A stretch of 18,643 nt of DNA, taken from NCBI GenBank assembly GCA_965371945.1, contig CBDVAK010000033.1, positions 1-18,643 of the forward strand. Reading direction: 5' to 3'. Below, in pieces: positions 1 through 7,283 of this stretch; position 1 is the first letter of the stretch; the number at the start of each line of letters is the position of its first letter. This DNA is from CBDVAK01 sp965371945. Its GTDB lineage: Bacteria > Pseudomonadota > Gammaproteobacteria > Competibacterales > JAHEDQ01. The position numbers were made by a program, and so were the translations under genes. The notes under the pieces are model-generated. The model did not search any database, was not told the DNA's origin, and saw only the letters and a list, made by a program, of their open reading frames with translations.

Positions 1-809
1 TAGGCTTCTGCTTCGTTCTTGAATCGCTGTTCGTCTTCACGAGCCTTGATCGCGTCGGCAAATGCGGCCTGCACTTCCTCGGGCGGCTGGGCGTCCTGCA
101 GGTTGACGTTGACGATTTGCAGCCCCGCCTCGTACTTCTCCAGCGTCGTCTGGCTCAATTCCTTGATCAGCGCCACCACCTCGCTGCGCCCCTCCGTGAG
201 CACGAAATCCATTTTTGATTTACCGATCACTTGGCGGGTCGCGCTCTCGACGACCTGTTTCAGGGTGAAATTGGGGTCCAGGACGTTGAACAGATAATGG
301 GCAGGATTGGAGATCTGATACTGTACGGCCAGACGGATGTCGACGACATTCTCATCCTGGGTCAACATCAGCGCCTCGCGAGGTACAGTGCGGTTGGAAG
401 CCCGCGCACCGGCAGCGGCCGAGCGATAGCCGATTTCGACGACCCGACGGATCTCGACATCGACAATTTCCACTTCATCTACCGGGTAGGGAATACGCCA
501 GTGCGGGCCAGGCTGGGTGGTATCAACGTACTTGCCAAAGCGCAGCACTACACCCCGCTTGCCCTGTTCGACGATATAGATACCGGACAGCAGCCAGCCG
601 ACTACAACCACTGCAGCCAGCAGGCCGAGCCCCTTGATATTGGCTCCACCACCAGTGCCAGAGCCGGAGCCACCCGAACGACCCTTGAAAATGCCACCGA
701 ATCGGTTCGTGAGTTTCCTGATCAGGTCATCGAGATCGGGAGGACCCTGTTCGCGACCACTCCCGCCCCAAGGGTCCTGTTTATTTCCGCCAGGTTCGTT
801 CCAGGCCAT
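1..809 (-). CDS. hflK: HflK, membrane regulator of FtsH protease (partial, 3' end off the window)
   Basis: HflK forms, with HflC, a band-7/SPFH complex in the inner membrane that surrounds the FtsH protease and controls its access to membrane proteins. About 269 residues are visible, reading from ATG at 809 to the left edge, where the gene is cut. The N-terminus (MAWNEPGGNKQDPWGG) is followed by a Gly/Ser-rich stretch to about residue 57, one membrane segment at about 60-79, then the SPFH domain starting EQGKRGVVLRFGKY. This matches the usual HflK plan. A Shine-Dalgarno TGGAG lies 5 bases before the ATG. hflC would be expected next, outside the window. The gene follows hflX, as in the E. coli hfq-hflX-hflK-hflC operon, but here a 319-base gap with an inverted-repeat element and a possible promoter separates them. 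Identification is firm; only the C-terminus is unseen. Confidence 0.96.
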   Translation of the reverse strand, partial: MAWNEPGGNKQDPWGGSGREQGPPDLDDLIRKLTNRFGGIFKGRSGGSGSGTGGGANIKGLGLLAAVVVVGWLLSGIYIVEQGKRGVVLRFGKYVDTTQPGPHWRIPYPVDEVEIVDVEIRRVVEIGYRSAAAGARASNRTVPREALMLTQDENVVDIRLAVQYQISNPAHYLFNVLDPNFTLKQVVESATRQVIGKSKMDFVLTEGRSEVVALIKELSQTTLEKYEAGLQIVNVNLQDAQPPEEVQAAFADAIKAREDEQRFKNEAEA

Positions 810-1128
810 AGTTGCTCCAAAGAGATATCGGTCGGCACCCTGTCAGGTGACGAATTAACGTGAGCCCCAAACCGGGGATTCTAGCCCGGATGAATCACAA
901 ATTATACCCACGGCACGCCGGTATTCCTTGTCAGCACCACAGACTTCGCCCGGTCTGTCATGGCACCTGCGCATCACATGTTCGGGAAATTCTCTGTGCA
1001 GACAATGAACAAGCGAGGACGCGTACATCTGGTGAGAAATGCCGGCTGGGAGGCTGTCCGAGAATAGCGATCGTAGCGAGGGCGAGCCTGATTGTCCGCA
1101 GTAGATCAGCCTGTTCTCAGACAGCCTC
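810..1128. other. hflX-hflK intergenic region
   Basis: No convincing gene is seen in these 319 bases. Short open frames on both strands have no recognisable protein and no family-like sequence. The region holds the inverted-repeat element at its right end (1049-1129) and a good -10 box for hflK (901-906). There is also a small CCCC/GGGG inverted repeat near 865-877 without a T-run. The gap is long for a pair of genes usually found close together. Confidence 0.6.
901..906 (-). promoter_or_regulatory. Candidate -10 box for hflK
   Basis: Read on the minus strand this is a perfect TATAAT, about 92 bases before the hflK ATG. I see no good -35 at 16-18 bases (AAGGAA at 17 is poor), and no extended TGn. 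It would give a leader of about 85 bases and would let hflK be expressed independently of hfq-hflX. The call rests on the -10 match alone. Confidence 0.35.
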
Positions 1129-1129
1129 C
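1049..1129. mobile_element. 81-bp inverted-repeat element (MITE-like)
   Basis: The left arm GGAGGCTGTCCGAGAA (1049-1064) and the right arm TTCTCAGACAGCCTCC (1114-1129) are inverted copies matching at 15 of 16 positions. Similarity continues more weakly inward to about 20 bases. The 49-base centre encodes nothing. The size, terminal inverted repeats and intergenic position fit a miniature transposable element or the relic of an insertion sequence. Ends with a GGCTGTC core occur in several IS families, but I cannot assign one. No clear target-site duplication is visible. The alternative is a long-loop RNA hairpin at the end of hflX; no T-run follows it, so an intrinsic terminator is unlikely. 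Confidence 0.5.
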
Positions 1130-2481
1130 TAAAGTACCCGGTTGCGATCAGGTGAGGTGCAAAAATCGTCATCCGCATGACCGGCCGCGGCAGACCCTGG
1201 TCGCCGCAGCCAGGACAAATGAAATCCTTCGCGAGCCGACAATCTTTGCATATCAACAGGGTCAGCGTCGACCTGTAGCCACCAGGCCTCGCCATCGTCA
1301 CTGTCCTCTTCCACCACCGCGCCCAGCTCGAACAGGCGCGCTCGCAGACGGCCCTGATCGAGCGGTACCCGGAGCCATCCCCTGATCCGGGCCTCTCCCA
1401 GACGTTCGGAAATGGCCATCTTCAGTTCATCCACGCCCTCACCCGTGGCTCCCGAGGTCCACAACCGGGCAATCCGGCCGTCTGCGCCGCGCACAGCCAG
1501 CGGCCGATCCGAGGTCAACAGATCGACCTTGTTGTATACCTCGATGCGCGGCACCGCGGCCGCTCCGATCGATTCCAGTACCGCCTCGACCTCGGCGACA
1601 TTTTCGCGCCGCAACGGATCGCTGGCATCGACAACATGAACCACCAGATCCGCTTCGACCGATTCCTGCAGCGTGGAACGGAATGCTGCAACCAGTTCAT
1701 GTGGGAGGTGACTGATGAATCCGACCGTGTCCGCCAGCACCACGGTTCCGGCGCCGGCCAGAGGCAATCGACGCAAAGTCGGGTCGAGCGTCGCAAACAA
1801 CTGATTGGCCACATAGACGTCCGCGTCGGTCAATCTGTTGAAAAGCGTGGACTTGCCGGCGTTCGTATAGCCCACCAGGGATACTGCGGGCAACCCCGCC
1901 CTGCGACGGGCACGGCGTCCCTGATGCCGATGGCGATCGACTCGTTGCAAACGTTGCGAAATCTGGCGAATCCGCTCAGCCACCAGGCGCCGATCGGTCT
2001 CCAACTGTGTTTCGCCCGGACCACGGAGCCCGATGCCGCCCTTTTGCCTTTCCAGGTGGGTCCAGCCACGAACCAGGCGCGTCGACAGATGCCGCAGTTG
2101 CGCCAATTCCACCTGCAACTGACCCTCGCGTGAGCGCGCGCGCTGTGCGAATATGTCGAGGATCAGACCTGCGCGGTCGAGCACCCGGCATTGCAACGCC
2201 CGCTCCAGGTTACGCTCCTGGGTGGGGCTCAACGCATGATTGAAGATCACCAGATCGGCCTGCCCGGCCTCAACGGCACCGACAATTTCGTCCACCTTGC
2301 CACGACCAGCGAAGGTTCGACGGTCCGGCGTCTTACGAGTGCCCGTGACCACGGCGACCTGTTGGCCACCCGCAGAAGCCACCAGGTCCGAAAACTCGGC
2401 CAGCGACCCGGCTCTTAGATCCCCATCCAGTTGCAACTGGACAAGCACGGCTTTCTCGCCCGCGCGCGGACGCTCAAACAA
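1129..2481 (-). CDS. hflX: HflX, ribosome-associated GTPase
   Basis: HflX is a cytoplasmic GTPase of the OBG/HflX group that binds the 50S subunit and splits stalled ribosomes under stress. The 450-residue protein shows the N-terminal HflX domain, with the glycine-rich GLRGPGETQLETDRR at about 150-164. The G domain follows: G1 GYTNAGKS (204-211), G3 DTVG (251-254), G4 NKVD (317-320) and a G5-like SGA (343-345). The start is TTG at 2481, supported by AAGGA eight bases upstream; no ATG lies nearby in frame. It follows hfq by 65 bases and is probably cotranscribed with it. After the conserved HLSWLRRPG the protein has about 22 further residues that look unconserved, and its TAG stop coincides with the right end of the inverted-repeat element. 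Confidence 0.96.
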   Translation of the reverse strand: MFERPRAGEKAVLVQLQLDGDLRAGSLAEFSDLVASAGGQQVAVVTGTRKTPDRRTFAGRGKVDEIVGAVEAGQADLVIFNHALSPTQERNLERALQCRVLDRAGLILDIFAQRARSREGQLQVELAQLRHLSTRLVRGWTHLERQKGGIGLRGPGETQLETDRRLVAERIRQISQRLQRVDRHRHQGRRARRRAGLPAVSLVGYTNAGKSTLFNRLTDADVYVANQLFATLDPTLRRLPLAGAGTVVLADTVGFISHLPHELVAAFRSTLQESVEADLVVHVVDASDPLRRENVAEVEAVLESIGAAAVPRIEVYNKVDLLTSDRPLAVRGADGRIARLWTSGATGEGVDELKMAISERLGEARIRGWLRVPLDQGRLRARLFELGAVVEEDSDDGEAWWLQVDADPVDMQRLSAREGFHLSWLRRPGSAAAGHADDDFCTSPDRNRVL

Positions 2482-2487
2482 GCGTCA

Positions 2488-2500
2488 GTTCCTTGGGAAC
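2488..2500 (-). promoter_or_regulatory. Small hairpin covering the hflX ribosome-binding site
   Basis: The inverted repeat GTTCC-CAA-GGAAC on the minus strand places the hflX Shine-Dalgarno (AAGGA) in its 3' arm. In the RNA this would partly hide the ribosome-binding site. The stem is only 5 bp, so any effect may be weak. Confidence 0.3.
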
Positions 2501-2546
2501 CATCAACACCGGACACGCCCGCCTTGACTATTGCCTCGATTCGGAC

Positions 2547-2789
2547 TCAGGACTCATCCTCCGGGACACCGGGCACGCTCAGATGCACGTTGCGGCTCGG
2601 GACAACGGTGGAAATCGCATGCTTGTAAATCATCTGGCTGACACTGTTCTTGAGAAGGACCACGAATTGATCAAAAGATTCGATATGTCCCTGCAACTTG
2701 ATACCGTTGACCAAATAGACGGATACAGGAATGTGGTCCTTACGCAGGGCGTTCAAAAAAGGCTCCTGCAAAGACTGGCCTTTTGCCAT
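2547..2789 (-). CDS. hfq: Hfq, RNA chaperone
   Basis: Hfq is a hexameric Sm-like protein that binds small RNAs and A-rich mRNA segments and promotes their pairing, affecting mRNA stability and translation. The 80-residue sequence has the Sm1 motif with Q8, D40 and F42 of the proximal RNA-binding face, and the Sm2 motif YKHAIS (55-60), where K56 and H57 are typical pore residues. The C-terminal tail after the Sm core is very short, unlike the roughly 35-residue tail of E. coli Hfq. The rim patch at 16-19 is RKDH where E. coli has RRER. The ATG at 2789 has AAGGAG nine bases upstream in an A-rich context. Position between miaA and hflX is the conserved one. Known Hfq genes often autoregulate at their own ribosome-binding site. 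Confidence 0.98.
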   Translation of the reverse strand: MAKGQSLQEPFLNALRKDHIPVSVYLVNGIKLQGHIESFDQFVVLLKNSVSQMIYKHAISTVVPSRNVHLSVPGVPEDES

Positions 2790-2813
2790 GGGTCAAATCT
2801 CCTTGTTTATTGT

Positions 2814-2839
2814 GGTGCAATCAGAGATTCCCCAGCACC
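2814..2839 (-). promoter_or_regulatory. Stem-loop in the hfq leader
   Basis: On the minus strand the arms GGTGC and GCACC enclose AATC-TCT-GATT, with a 5-base bulge on one side (TGGGG), giving about 9 pairs. It ends 24 bases before the hfq ATG, next to the A-rich segment holding AAGGAG. It may shape the hfq leader RNA. I found no convincing sigma-70 promoter between miaA and hfq (2790-3037). Confidence 0.3.
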
Positions 2840-3037
2840 GGAAACCCCCACTCCAGTCGATGCCGGAATCTTGGTCGACAACGGCAACGCTCGACGGCAC
2901 AGCGACTGCAACCTACAATTCTGTCGCGTAAAGGCCATCGATGTCCCGACCATTTGCGCCAGGACGACTGGAACGCGAATATTAGCACAGGCCCGGCCCG
3001 GTTCCAGCGCAGTACGGATAATGTTCCAACCAGGCTG

Positions 3038-3988
3038 TTATCGTCGCAGAGTCAGACCACAGGCCTCCAAGACATTGATGCTGCGATCCAGCAAGCCCGG
3101 GGGGTCACTGTCCAGCCACTGACAATCCTCCTGGCCACGCAGCCAGGTCAACTGCCGTTTGGCAAACCGTCTGGTCGCCACCACGGCGCGGTGGCGCATT
3201 TGTTCCGGCCCGGTGTCACCATCCAGGTACTCCCAGACCTGGCGATACCCCACCGCACGCATCGCGGGCATATCGGCATCGAGATCACCGCGTGCGCGCA
3301 GGGCCTCGACTTCGGCCTCGAAACCCAACTCCAGCATCTGCTCGAAGCGCCGTTCGATGTTGGCATGCAGTACGCTGCGTTGCGACGGAGCCAGCGCCAG
3401 GCGCACTGCATCGTATGGCAGCGCCTCCCTGCCGGCCGCGACCCACAACTCGCTGCGGGTGCGTCCAGTGAGACGGTAGATCTCCAGAGCACGCTGGATA
3501 CGCTGCGGGTCGTTGGGATGAATGCGCGCCGCCGATTCGGGATCCAGCCGGCGCAACTGCCGATGCATCGAAGACCATCCGACCCGACCCGCCTCTTCGA
3601 GCAGTTCGGCGCGGACCTGGGGGTCAGCGCCCGGCATTGCCGACAGACCCTGTTGCAGGGCGTGAAAGTAGAGCATGGTGCCACCTACCAGCAGCGGTGT
3701 ATCGCCACTGGCGAGGATCTGTTCTATTTCGCGCAGTGCATCCTCACGAAACCGGGCCGCGGAATAGGTCTGCGCCGGGTCAACGATATCGATCAACCGG
3801 TGGGGTGCCCTGGCCAGCACGTCCGGCCCCGGTTTGGCGGTGCCGATATCCATCTGTCGATAGACCATGGCGGAATCGACGCTGATGATTTGAAAACAAA
3901 AGCGCTCGGCGAGTTGCACCGCCAGACCGGTCTTGCCCGATGCGGTCGGGCCCATGATCATCAGCAGTGCTGGCGCGCCGGAACTCAC
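3038..3988 (-). CDS. miaA: MiaA, tRNA dimethylallyltransferase
   Basis: MiaA transfers a dimethylallyl group to N6 of A37 in tRNAs reading UNN codons, the first step to ms2i6A. The P-loop GPTASGKT is at 13-20. The SVDSAMVYRQMDIGTAKP block (36-53) contains the catalytic D38. GGTMLYFHAL, HPNDPQR and the C-terminal AKRQLTWLRG are all family hallmarks. I chose GTG at 3988 because it overlaps the mutL stop in a GTGA junction and gives 316 residues, the length of E. coli MiaA. The frame stays open to 4060, but that start would place 24 extra residues inside mutL with no family support. Translation is probably coupled to mutL. hfq starts 248 bases downstream. Confidence 0.96.
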   Translation of the reverse strand: MSSGAPALLMIMGPTASGKTGLAVQLAERFCFQIISVDSAMVYRQMDIGTAKPGPDVLARAPHRLIDIVDPAQTYSAARFREDALREIEQILASGDTPLLVGGTMLYFHALQQGLSAMPGADPQVRAELLEEAGRVGWSSMHRQLRRLDPESAARIHPNDPQRIQRALEIYRLTGRTRSELWVAAGREALPYDAVRLALAPSQRSVLHANIERRFEQMLELGFEAEVEALRARGDLDADMPAMRAVGYRQVWEYLDGDTGPEQMRHRAVVATRRFAKRQLTWLRGQEDCQWLDSDPPGLLDRSINVLEACGLTLRR

Positions 3989-5811
3989 CGGCCGCGCAGG
4001 AACATTCGATCGAGATCCTGCATCGACAATTGCATCCAGGTGGGACGACCATGGTTGCACTGGCCGCTGCGCTCGGTACGCTCCATGGCCCGCAGCAAGG
4101 CATCCATCTCCGCCAGCGTGAGGCGACGGTTTGCCCGTACCGAGCCATGGCAGGCCATGGTCGACAAAACCTCGTTTATGGCGTCGCGAATCCGCTCGCT
4201 GCTGCCATGTTCGGCGATGTCGGACAGCAGGTCCCGAACCAACGCCTCAGCATCACCACCAGCCAACAGACTCGGTATACTCCGTATCGACAGCTGGCCC
4301 GGTCCTGTTTGCACCAGTTCCAACCCCAACTCGGCCAGAACTTCGAGGTGTTCCTCAACCAGGGAGGCTTCGCGTTCGCTGACCTCCAAACTCACCGGTA
4401 CCAGTAACGGCTGGCTACGGATACCGCTTTTCTCGAGACCTTGCTTGAGCCCTTCATAGGCAATGCGCTCGTGGGCGGCGTGCATGTCCACCAGCACCAG
4501 TCCCACCGCGTTTTGAGCCAGAATATAGACCCCCTGAAGTTGAGCCAGCGCATGCCCCAGCGGCGGGATTCCGGTGGCGGCAGCCTCACCGGCCTGGTTG
4601 TCACCCACCGCTGCCGGTGTCTCATCGGGGGGGTGCAATGCGGTGTAGGTGGCAATCTGCTCACTGACCGGCAGCGTCATATGCTGCTGGAAGACTGGCG
4701 AACGCCTGGAACCGGCGGCTTCGCTCCCCGGCACCGGTTCCAATCCCCGTGGTGGTATCGGTGCTGCCTCTGTTGTCACGCCCGTGCCGCCGTCGCCAGC
4801 CCGGGTATCGGCCAGGACCTCGCCTATGGTGCGAAACAGAAAATCGTGGACCAGGCGTGAATCCCGAAATCTGACTTCATGTTTGGTGGGGTGGGCATTG
4901 ACATCTACCAGACCGGGATCCAGTTCCAGAAACAGTACCAGCGCAGGATGCCGTCCATGGTAAAGCACATCCTGGTAGGCCTGGCGCACCGCATGAGCTG
5001 CCAGCCGGTCGCGAATCATGCGACCGTTGACGAAAAAATACTGCATGTCCGCCTGGCTGCGCGAAAAGATCGGCAGTCCGATCCAGCCCCACAAGCGCAT
5101 TCCCGCAGCCTCGAAGTCGGTATAGAGGCACTGCTCGATAAATGCCGCCCCGCATACCCGGGCAACCCGCTGCTGGCGAGACCCGGCACTGGTGGCAGCA
5201 GACAGCTGCAACACGGATTTCTGATTGTGGCGCAATTCAAAAGCGGTCTCGAACCGGCTCAATGCCAGACGCCTGATGACATCCTCGATGCGACCGAACT
5301 CGGTACGTTCCGTGCGCAGGAACTTGCGACGCGCCGGCACGTTGTAAAACAGATCACGCACCTCCACCGTGGTACCGGTGCGCTGAGCCACCGGCTCGGG
5401 TTGGGCAAGCCTGCCCTGCCGGTCCACCCAAGTCTTCCAGCCACGGCCCTCGTCCCCGGCAGACGATGCCAGCTGTAGACGCGAAACCGAAGCGATGCTG
5501 GGCAGCGCCTCACCCCGAAAGCCGAGGCTGTCGACCCGCTCCAGGTCATCCAGCGTCGTCAGCTTGCTGGTGGCATGGCGGGACAGCGCCAGTGCCAGTT
5601 CCGCCTCCGGGATGCCGACACCATCGTCGCTGACCCTGATCAGCCGAGTGCCGCCTTGCTCGATATCGACCGCGATGGAACGCGCACCGGCATCAAGGCT
5701 GTTCTCGATCAACTCCTTGACCACGGACGCCGGTCGTTCGACGACCTCACCCGCGGCGATCTGATTGATCAGCGGGTCCGGTAGCTGTCGGATCCGCCTG
5801 CGTTCAGCCAC
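3985..5811 (-). CDS. mutL: MutL, mismatch repair ATPase/endonuclease
   Basis: MutL couples MutS mismatch recognition to strand cutting. The 608-residue protein has a GHKL ATPase N-terminus: E33 (general base) and N37 in VVKELIENSLDAG, DDGVG at 62-66, and SLGFRGEAL at about 95-103. A variable linker at about 340-415 is followed by the dimerisation domain. Unlike E. coli MutL, this domain carries the metal-dependent endonuclease motif DMHAAHERIAYE (442-453, with D442, H444, E448 and E453), plus ACHGSVRA and CNHGRP further on. These features are known from MutL of bacteria without MutH, such as Pseudomonas. The start is GTG at 5811, overlapping the amidase stop by 8 bases, and the end overlaps miaA by 4, so the three genes are likely translated as a coupled unit. 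Confidence 0.97.
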   Translation of the reverse strand: MAERRRIRQLPDPLINQIAAGEVVERPASVVKELIENSLDAGARSIAVDIEQGGTRLIRVSDDGVGIPEAELALALSRHATSKLTTLDDLERVDSLGFRGEALPSIASVSRLQLASSAGDEGRGWKTWVDRQGRLAQPEPVAQRTGTTVEVRDLFYNVPARRKFLRTERTEFGRIEDVIRRLALSRFETAFELRHNQKSVLQLSAATSAGSRQQRVARVCGAAFIEQCLYTDFEAAGMRLWGWIGLPIFSRSQADMQYFFVNGRMIRDRLAAHAVRQAYQDVLYHGRHPALVLFLELDPGLVDVNAHPTKHEVRFRDSRLVHDFLFRTIGEVLADTRAGDGGTGVTTEAAPIPPRGLEPVPGSEAAGSRRSPVFQQHMTLPVSEQIATYTALHPPDETPAAVGDNQAGEAAATGIPPLGHALAQLQGVYILAQNAVGLVLVDMHAAHERIAYEGLKQGLEKSGIRSQPLLVPVSLEVSEREASLVEEHLEVLAELGLELVQTGPGQLSIRSIPSLLAGGDAEALVRDLLSDIAEHGSSERIRDAINEVLSTMACHGSVRANRRLTLAEMDALLRAMERTERSGQCNHGRPTWMQLSMQDLDRMFLRGR

Positions 5812-7132
5812 CCGGAATCTTCAGTTTCGCGCCGGCGGAGAGCCGGTCGCCCCGAATCCCGTTCACGCTGCGCAGATCTGCCATGCTGACGCTGTAGCGG
5901 CGCGCGATGCCGCCCAGTGTCTCGCCACGCTTGACGAGGTGGGTTTGCCTGTCCACCGCAGCGAGACGCGGCATGCGTATGCGGACATAGCGACGCACCC
6001 CGGCCATGATGGCGGCCGCGAGCTTGTCCTGATGCAAAGGGGTCTTCAACTTGGCCTCTTCACGAGGATTGGTAATAAACGCCAGCTCAACCAGTACTGA
6101 GGGAATATCCGGTGACTTGAGCACCACGAATCCCGCCCGCTCTACGGTAGGCTTGTGCACCGTACCAACCTGACGCAGGTTAGCCAGAATCGCGCTGGCC
6201 AGGCGCCAGCTGTCACCGATGGTGTGCTCTTGCACCATACTCAGGACCACGCTGCGAATATCCTTGTCGACCCCGTCGAGCGTGGCGCCACCCACCAGGT
6301 CCGCCGCATTCTCACGCATTGCCAACCAACGGGCTGCCTCGCTGGAGGCACCGCGTTCGGACAGCACATAGACTGACGACCCCTTGGCCCGCTTGTCGCG
6401 AAAACTGTCAGCATGAATTGAGATAAACAAATCCGCGTTGTTGCGGTGTGCCTTGTCTATCCTGGTGCGCAGACTGACATAGCGGTTACCGGAACGGATC
6501 ATGACCGCACGCATGTTGGGCTCAGCATCAACCAGTTTTCGCAACCTGTTGGCAACCGCCAGGGTTAAATCGCGCTCCAGAACCCCGGTGGGCCCGATCG
6601 CACCCGGATCCCTGCCGCCGTGTCCCGGGTCGATCGCCACCACGATTTCACTCTTGCGCACCACCGTGGCAGTCATCGCCGATCGGTTCGAACTACCGGA
6701 TACCGGGACGGCCGCAGCGATCGCGCTCGCTGGGAACAGGTCAACCACCAGGCGATGGCCACGGCTACCTGACGGGGTGAGGGTGAAGAATTCTGCGCGC
6801 GAAGGCCTGGTCAGATCCAGCACCACCCGCAACCCGCCACTGGAGCGGGCGCCACTGCGCACCCCGGTTACCACGCCACCAGCACTGCTTTTGGTCGCCC
6901 CGGGTTGCACCAGGGTCTTGGCCAGGTCGACTACGGTACGGGTGGGATATTCCAACGAAAAGACCCGGTACCCCGAGGGCGCACTCAGATCCAGCACCAC
7001 CCGGGTTCGATCGTCGAGCTGCTTGACCCGTACCTGCTGCAAACTGCTGACGTCATCCTGCGCCCAGACGCTCTGCAGACACAGCATCGCCAACACGGCC
7101 AGAGCGGTCACATGACCTGCCAACCGACTCAT
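5804..7132 (-). CDS. amiC: Periplasmic N-acetylmuramoyl-L-alanine amidase (AMIN + Amidase_3 + LysM)
   Basis: This enzyme cleaves the amide bond between MurNAc and the stem peptide, splitting septal peptidoglycan during cell separation. The 442-residue protein has a signal peptide (cleavage likely after SVWA, residue 24), an AMIN domain at about 30-135 for septal targeting, a zinc Amidase_3 domain at about 162-384, and one C-terminal LysM repeat at about 397-438. Zinc and catalytic residues visible are H171 (DPGHGG), E186 (LERDL), H240 (SIHAD) and E349 (VELAFITN). The region at about 275-330 resembles the autoinhibitory helix insert of AmiB/AmiC types. ATG at 7132 has GGGAG six bases upstream. 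The position before mutL corresponds to amiB in E. coli, so the symbol could equally be amiB. An AT-rich spacer before it may carry its promoter. Confidence 0.93.
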   Translation of the reverse strand: MSRLAGHVTALAVLAMLCLQSVWAQDDVSSLQQVRVKQLDDRTRVVLDLSAPSGYRVFSLEYPTRTVVDLAKTLVQPGATKSSAGGVVTGVRSGARSSGGLRVVLDLTRPSRAEFFTLTPSGSRGHRLVVDLFPASAIAAAVPVSGSSNRSAMTATVVRKSEIVVAIDPGHGGRDPGAIGPTGVLERDLTLAVANRLRKLVDAEPNMRAVMIRSGNRYVSLRTRIDKAHRNNADLFISIHADSFRDKRAKGSSVYVLSERGASSEAARWLAMRENAADLVGGATLDGVDKDIRSVVLSMVQEHTIGDSWRLASAILANLRQVGTVHKPTVERAGFVVLKSPDIPSVLVELAFITNPREEAKLKTPLHQDKLAAAIMAGVRRYVRIRMPRLAAVDRQTHLVKRGETLGGIARRYSVSMADLRSVNGIRGDRLSAGAKLKIPGG

Positions 7133-7283
7133 CCGGATCTCCCGATTGCTGGATGATCGTATTTCGGAAGACTCATAAGGAACCTTGCAAAATAGCTAAA
7201 ATAGGCTTCCCAGATCTCTAAATATAGAGGATTTTTCTCATTCTGAACACATCGGAAATGCCAAAGTGTCATCGTGGCAAACG
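7133..7283. promoter_or_regulatory. AT-rich spacer between tsaE and the amidase, possible promoter
   Basis: About 7160-7250 is markedly richer in A/T than the surrounding genes. On the minus strand TATATT (7221-7226) has TGTTCA at 17 bases or TTCAGA at 15 bases upstream as weak -35 candidates. This would give a leader of about 80 bases for the amidase-mutL-miaA unit. A short inverted repeat CTCTA-AATA-TAGAG (7216-7229) overlaps the -10. No terminator after tsaE is evident on the minus strand. Confidence 0.3.

Noticed and set aside
855..1301. Small open frames on both strands in the hflX-hflK gap
   Set aside because: They run through the inverted-repeat element or into hflX, lack ribosome-binding sites and resemble no known protein.
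3989..4060. Longer miaA start inside mutL
   Set aside because: The added 24 residues have no counterpart in MiaA, and the GTGA junction at 3988 gives the standard 316-residue length.
2783..4459. Long plus-strand open frame (558 codons) opposite miaA and mutL
   Set aside because: It is antisense to two firmly identified genes, has no recognisable domain and shows the composition expected of a reversed GC-rich coding strand.
7216..7236. CTCTA-AATA-TAGAG hairpin followed by T5 on the plus strand as a terminator
   Set aside because: The stem is only 5 A/T-rich pairs, and no plus-strand gene ends there; on the minus strand there is no T-run after the stem.
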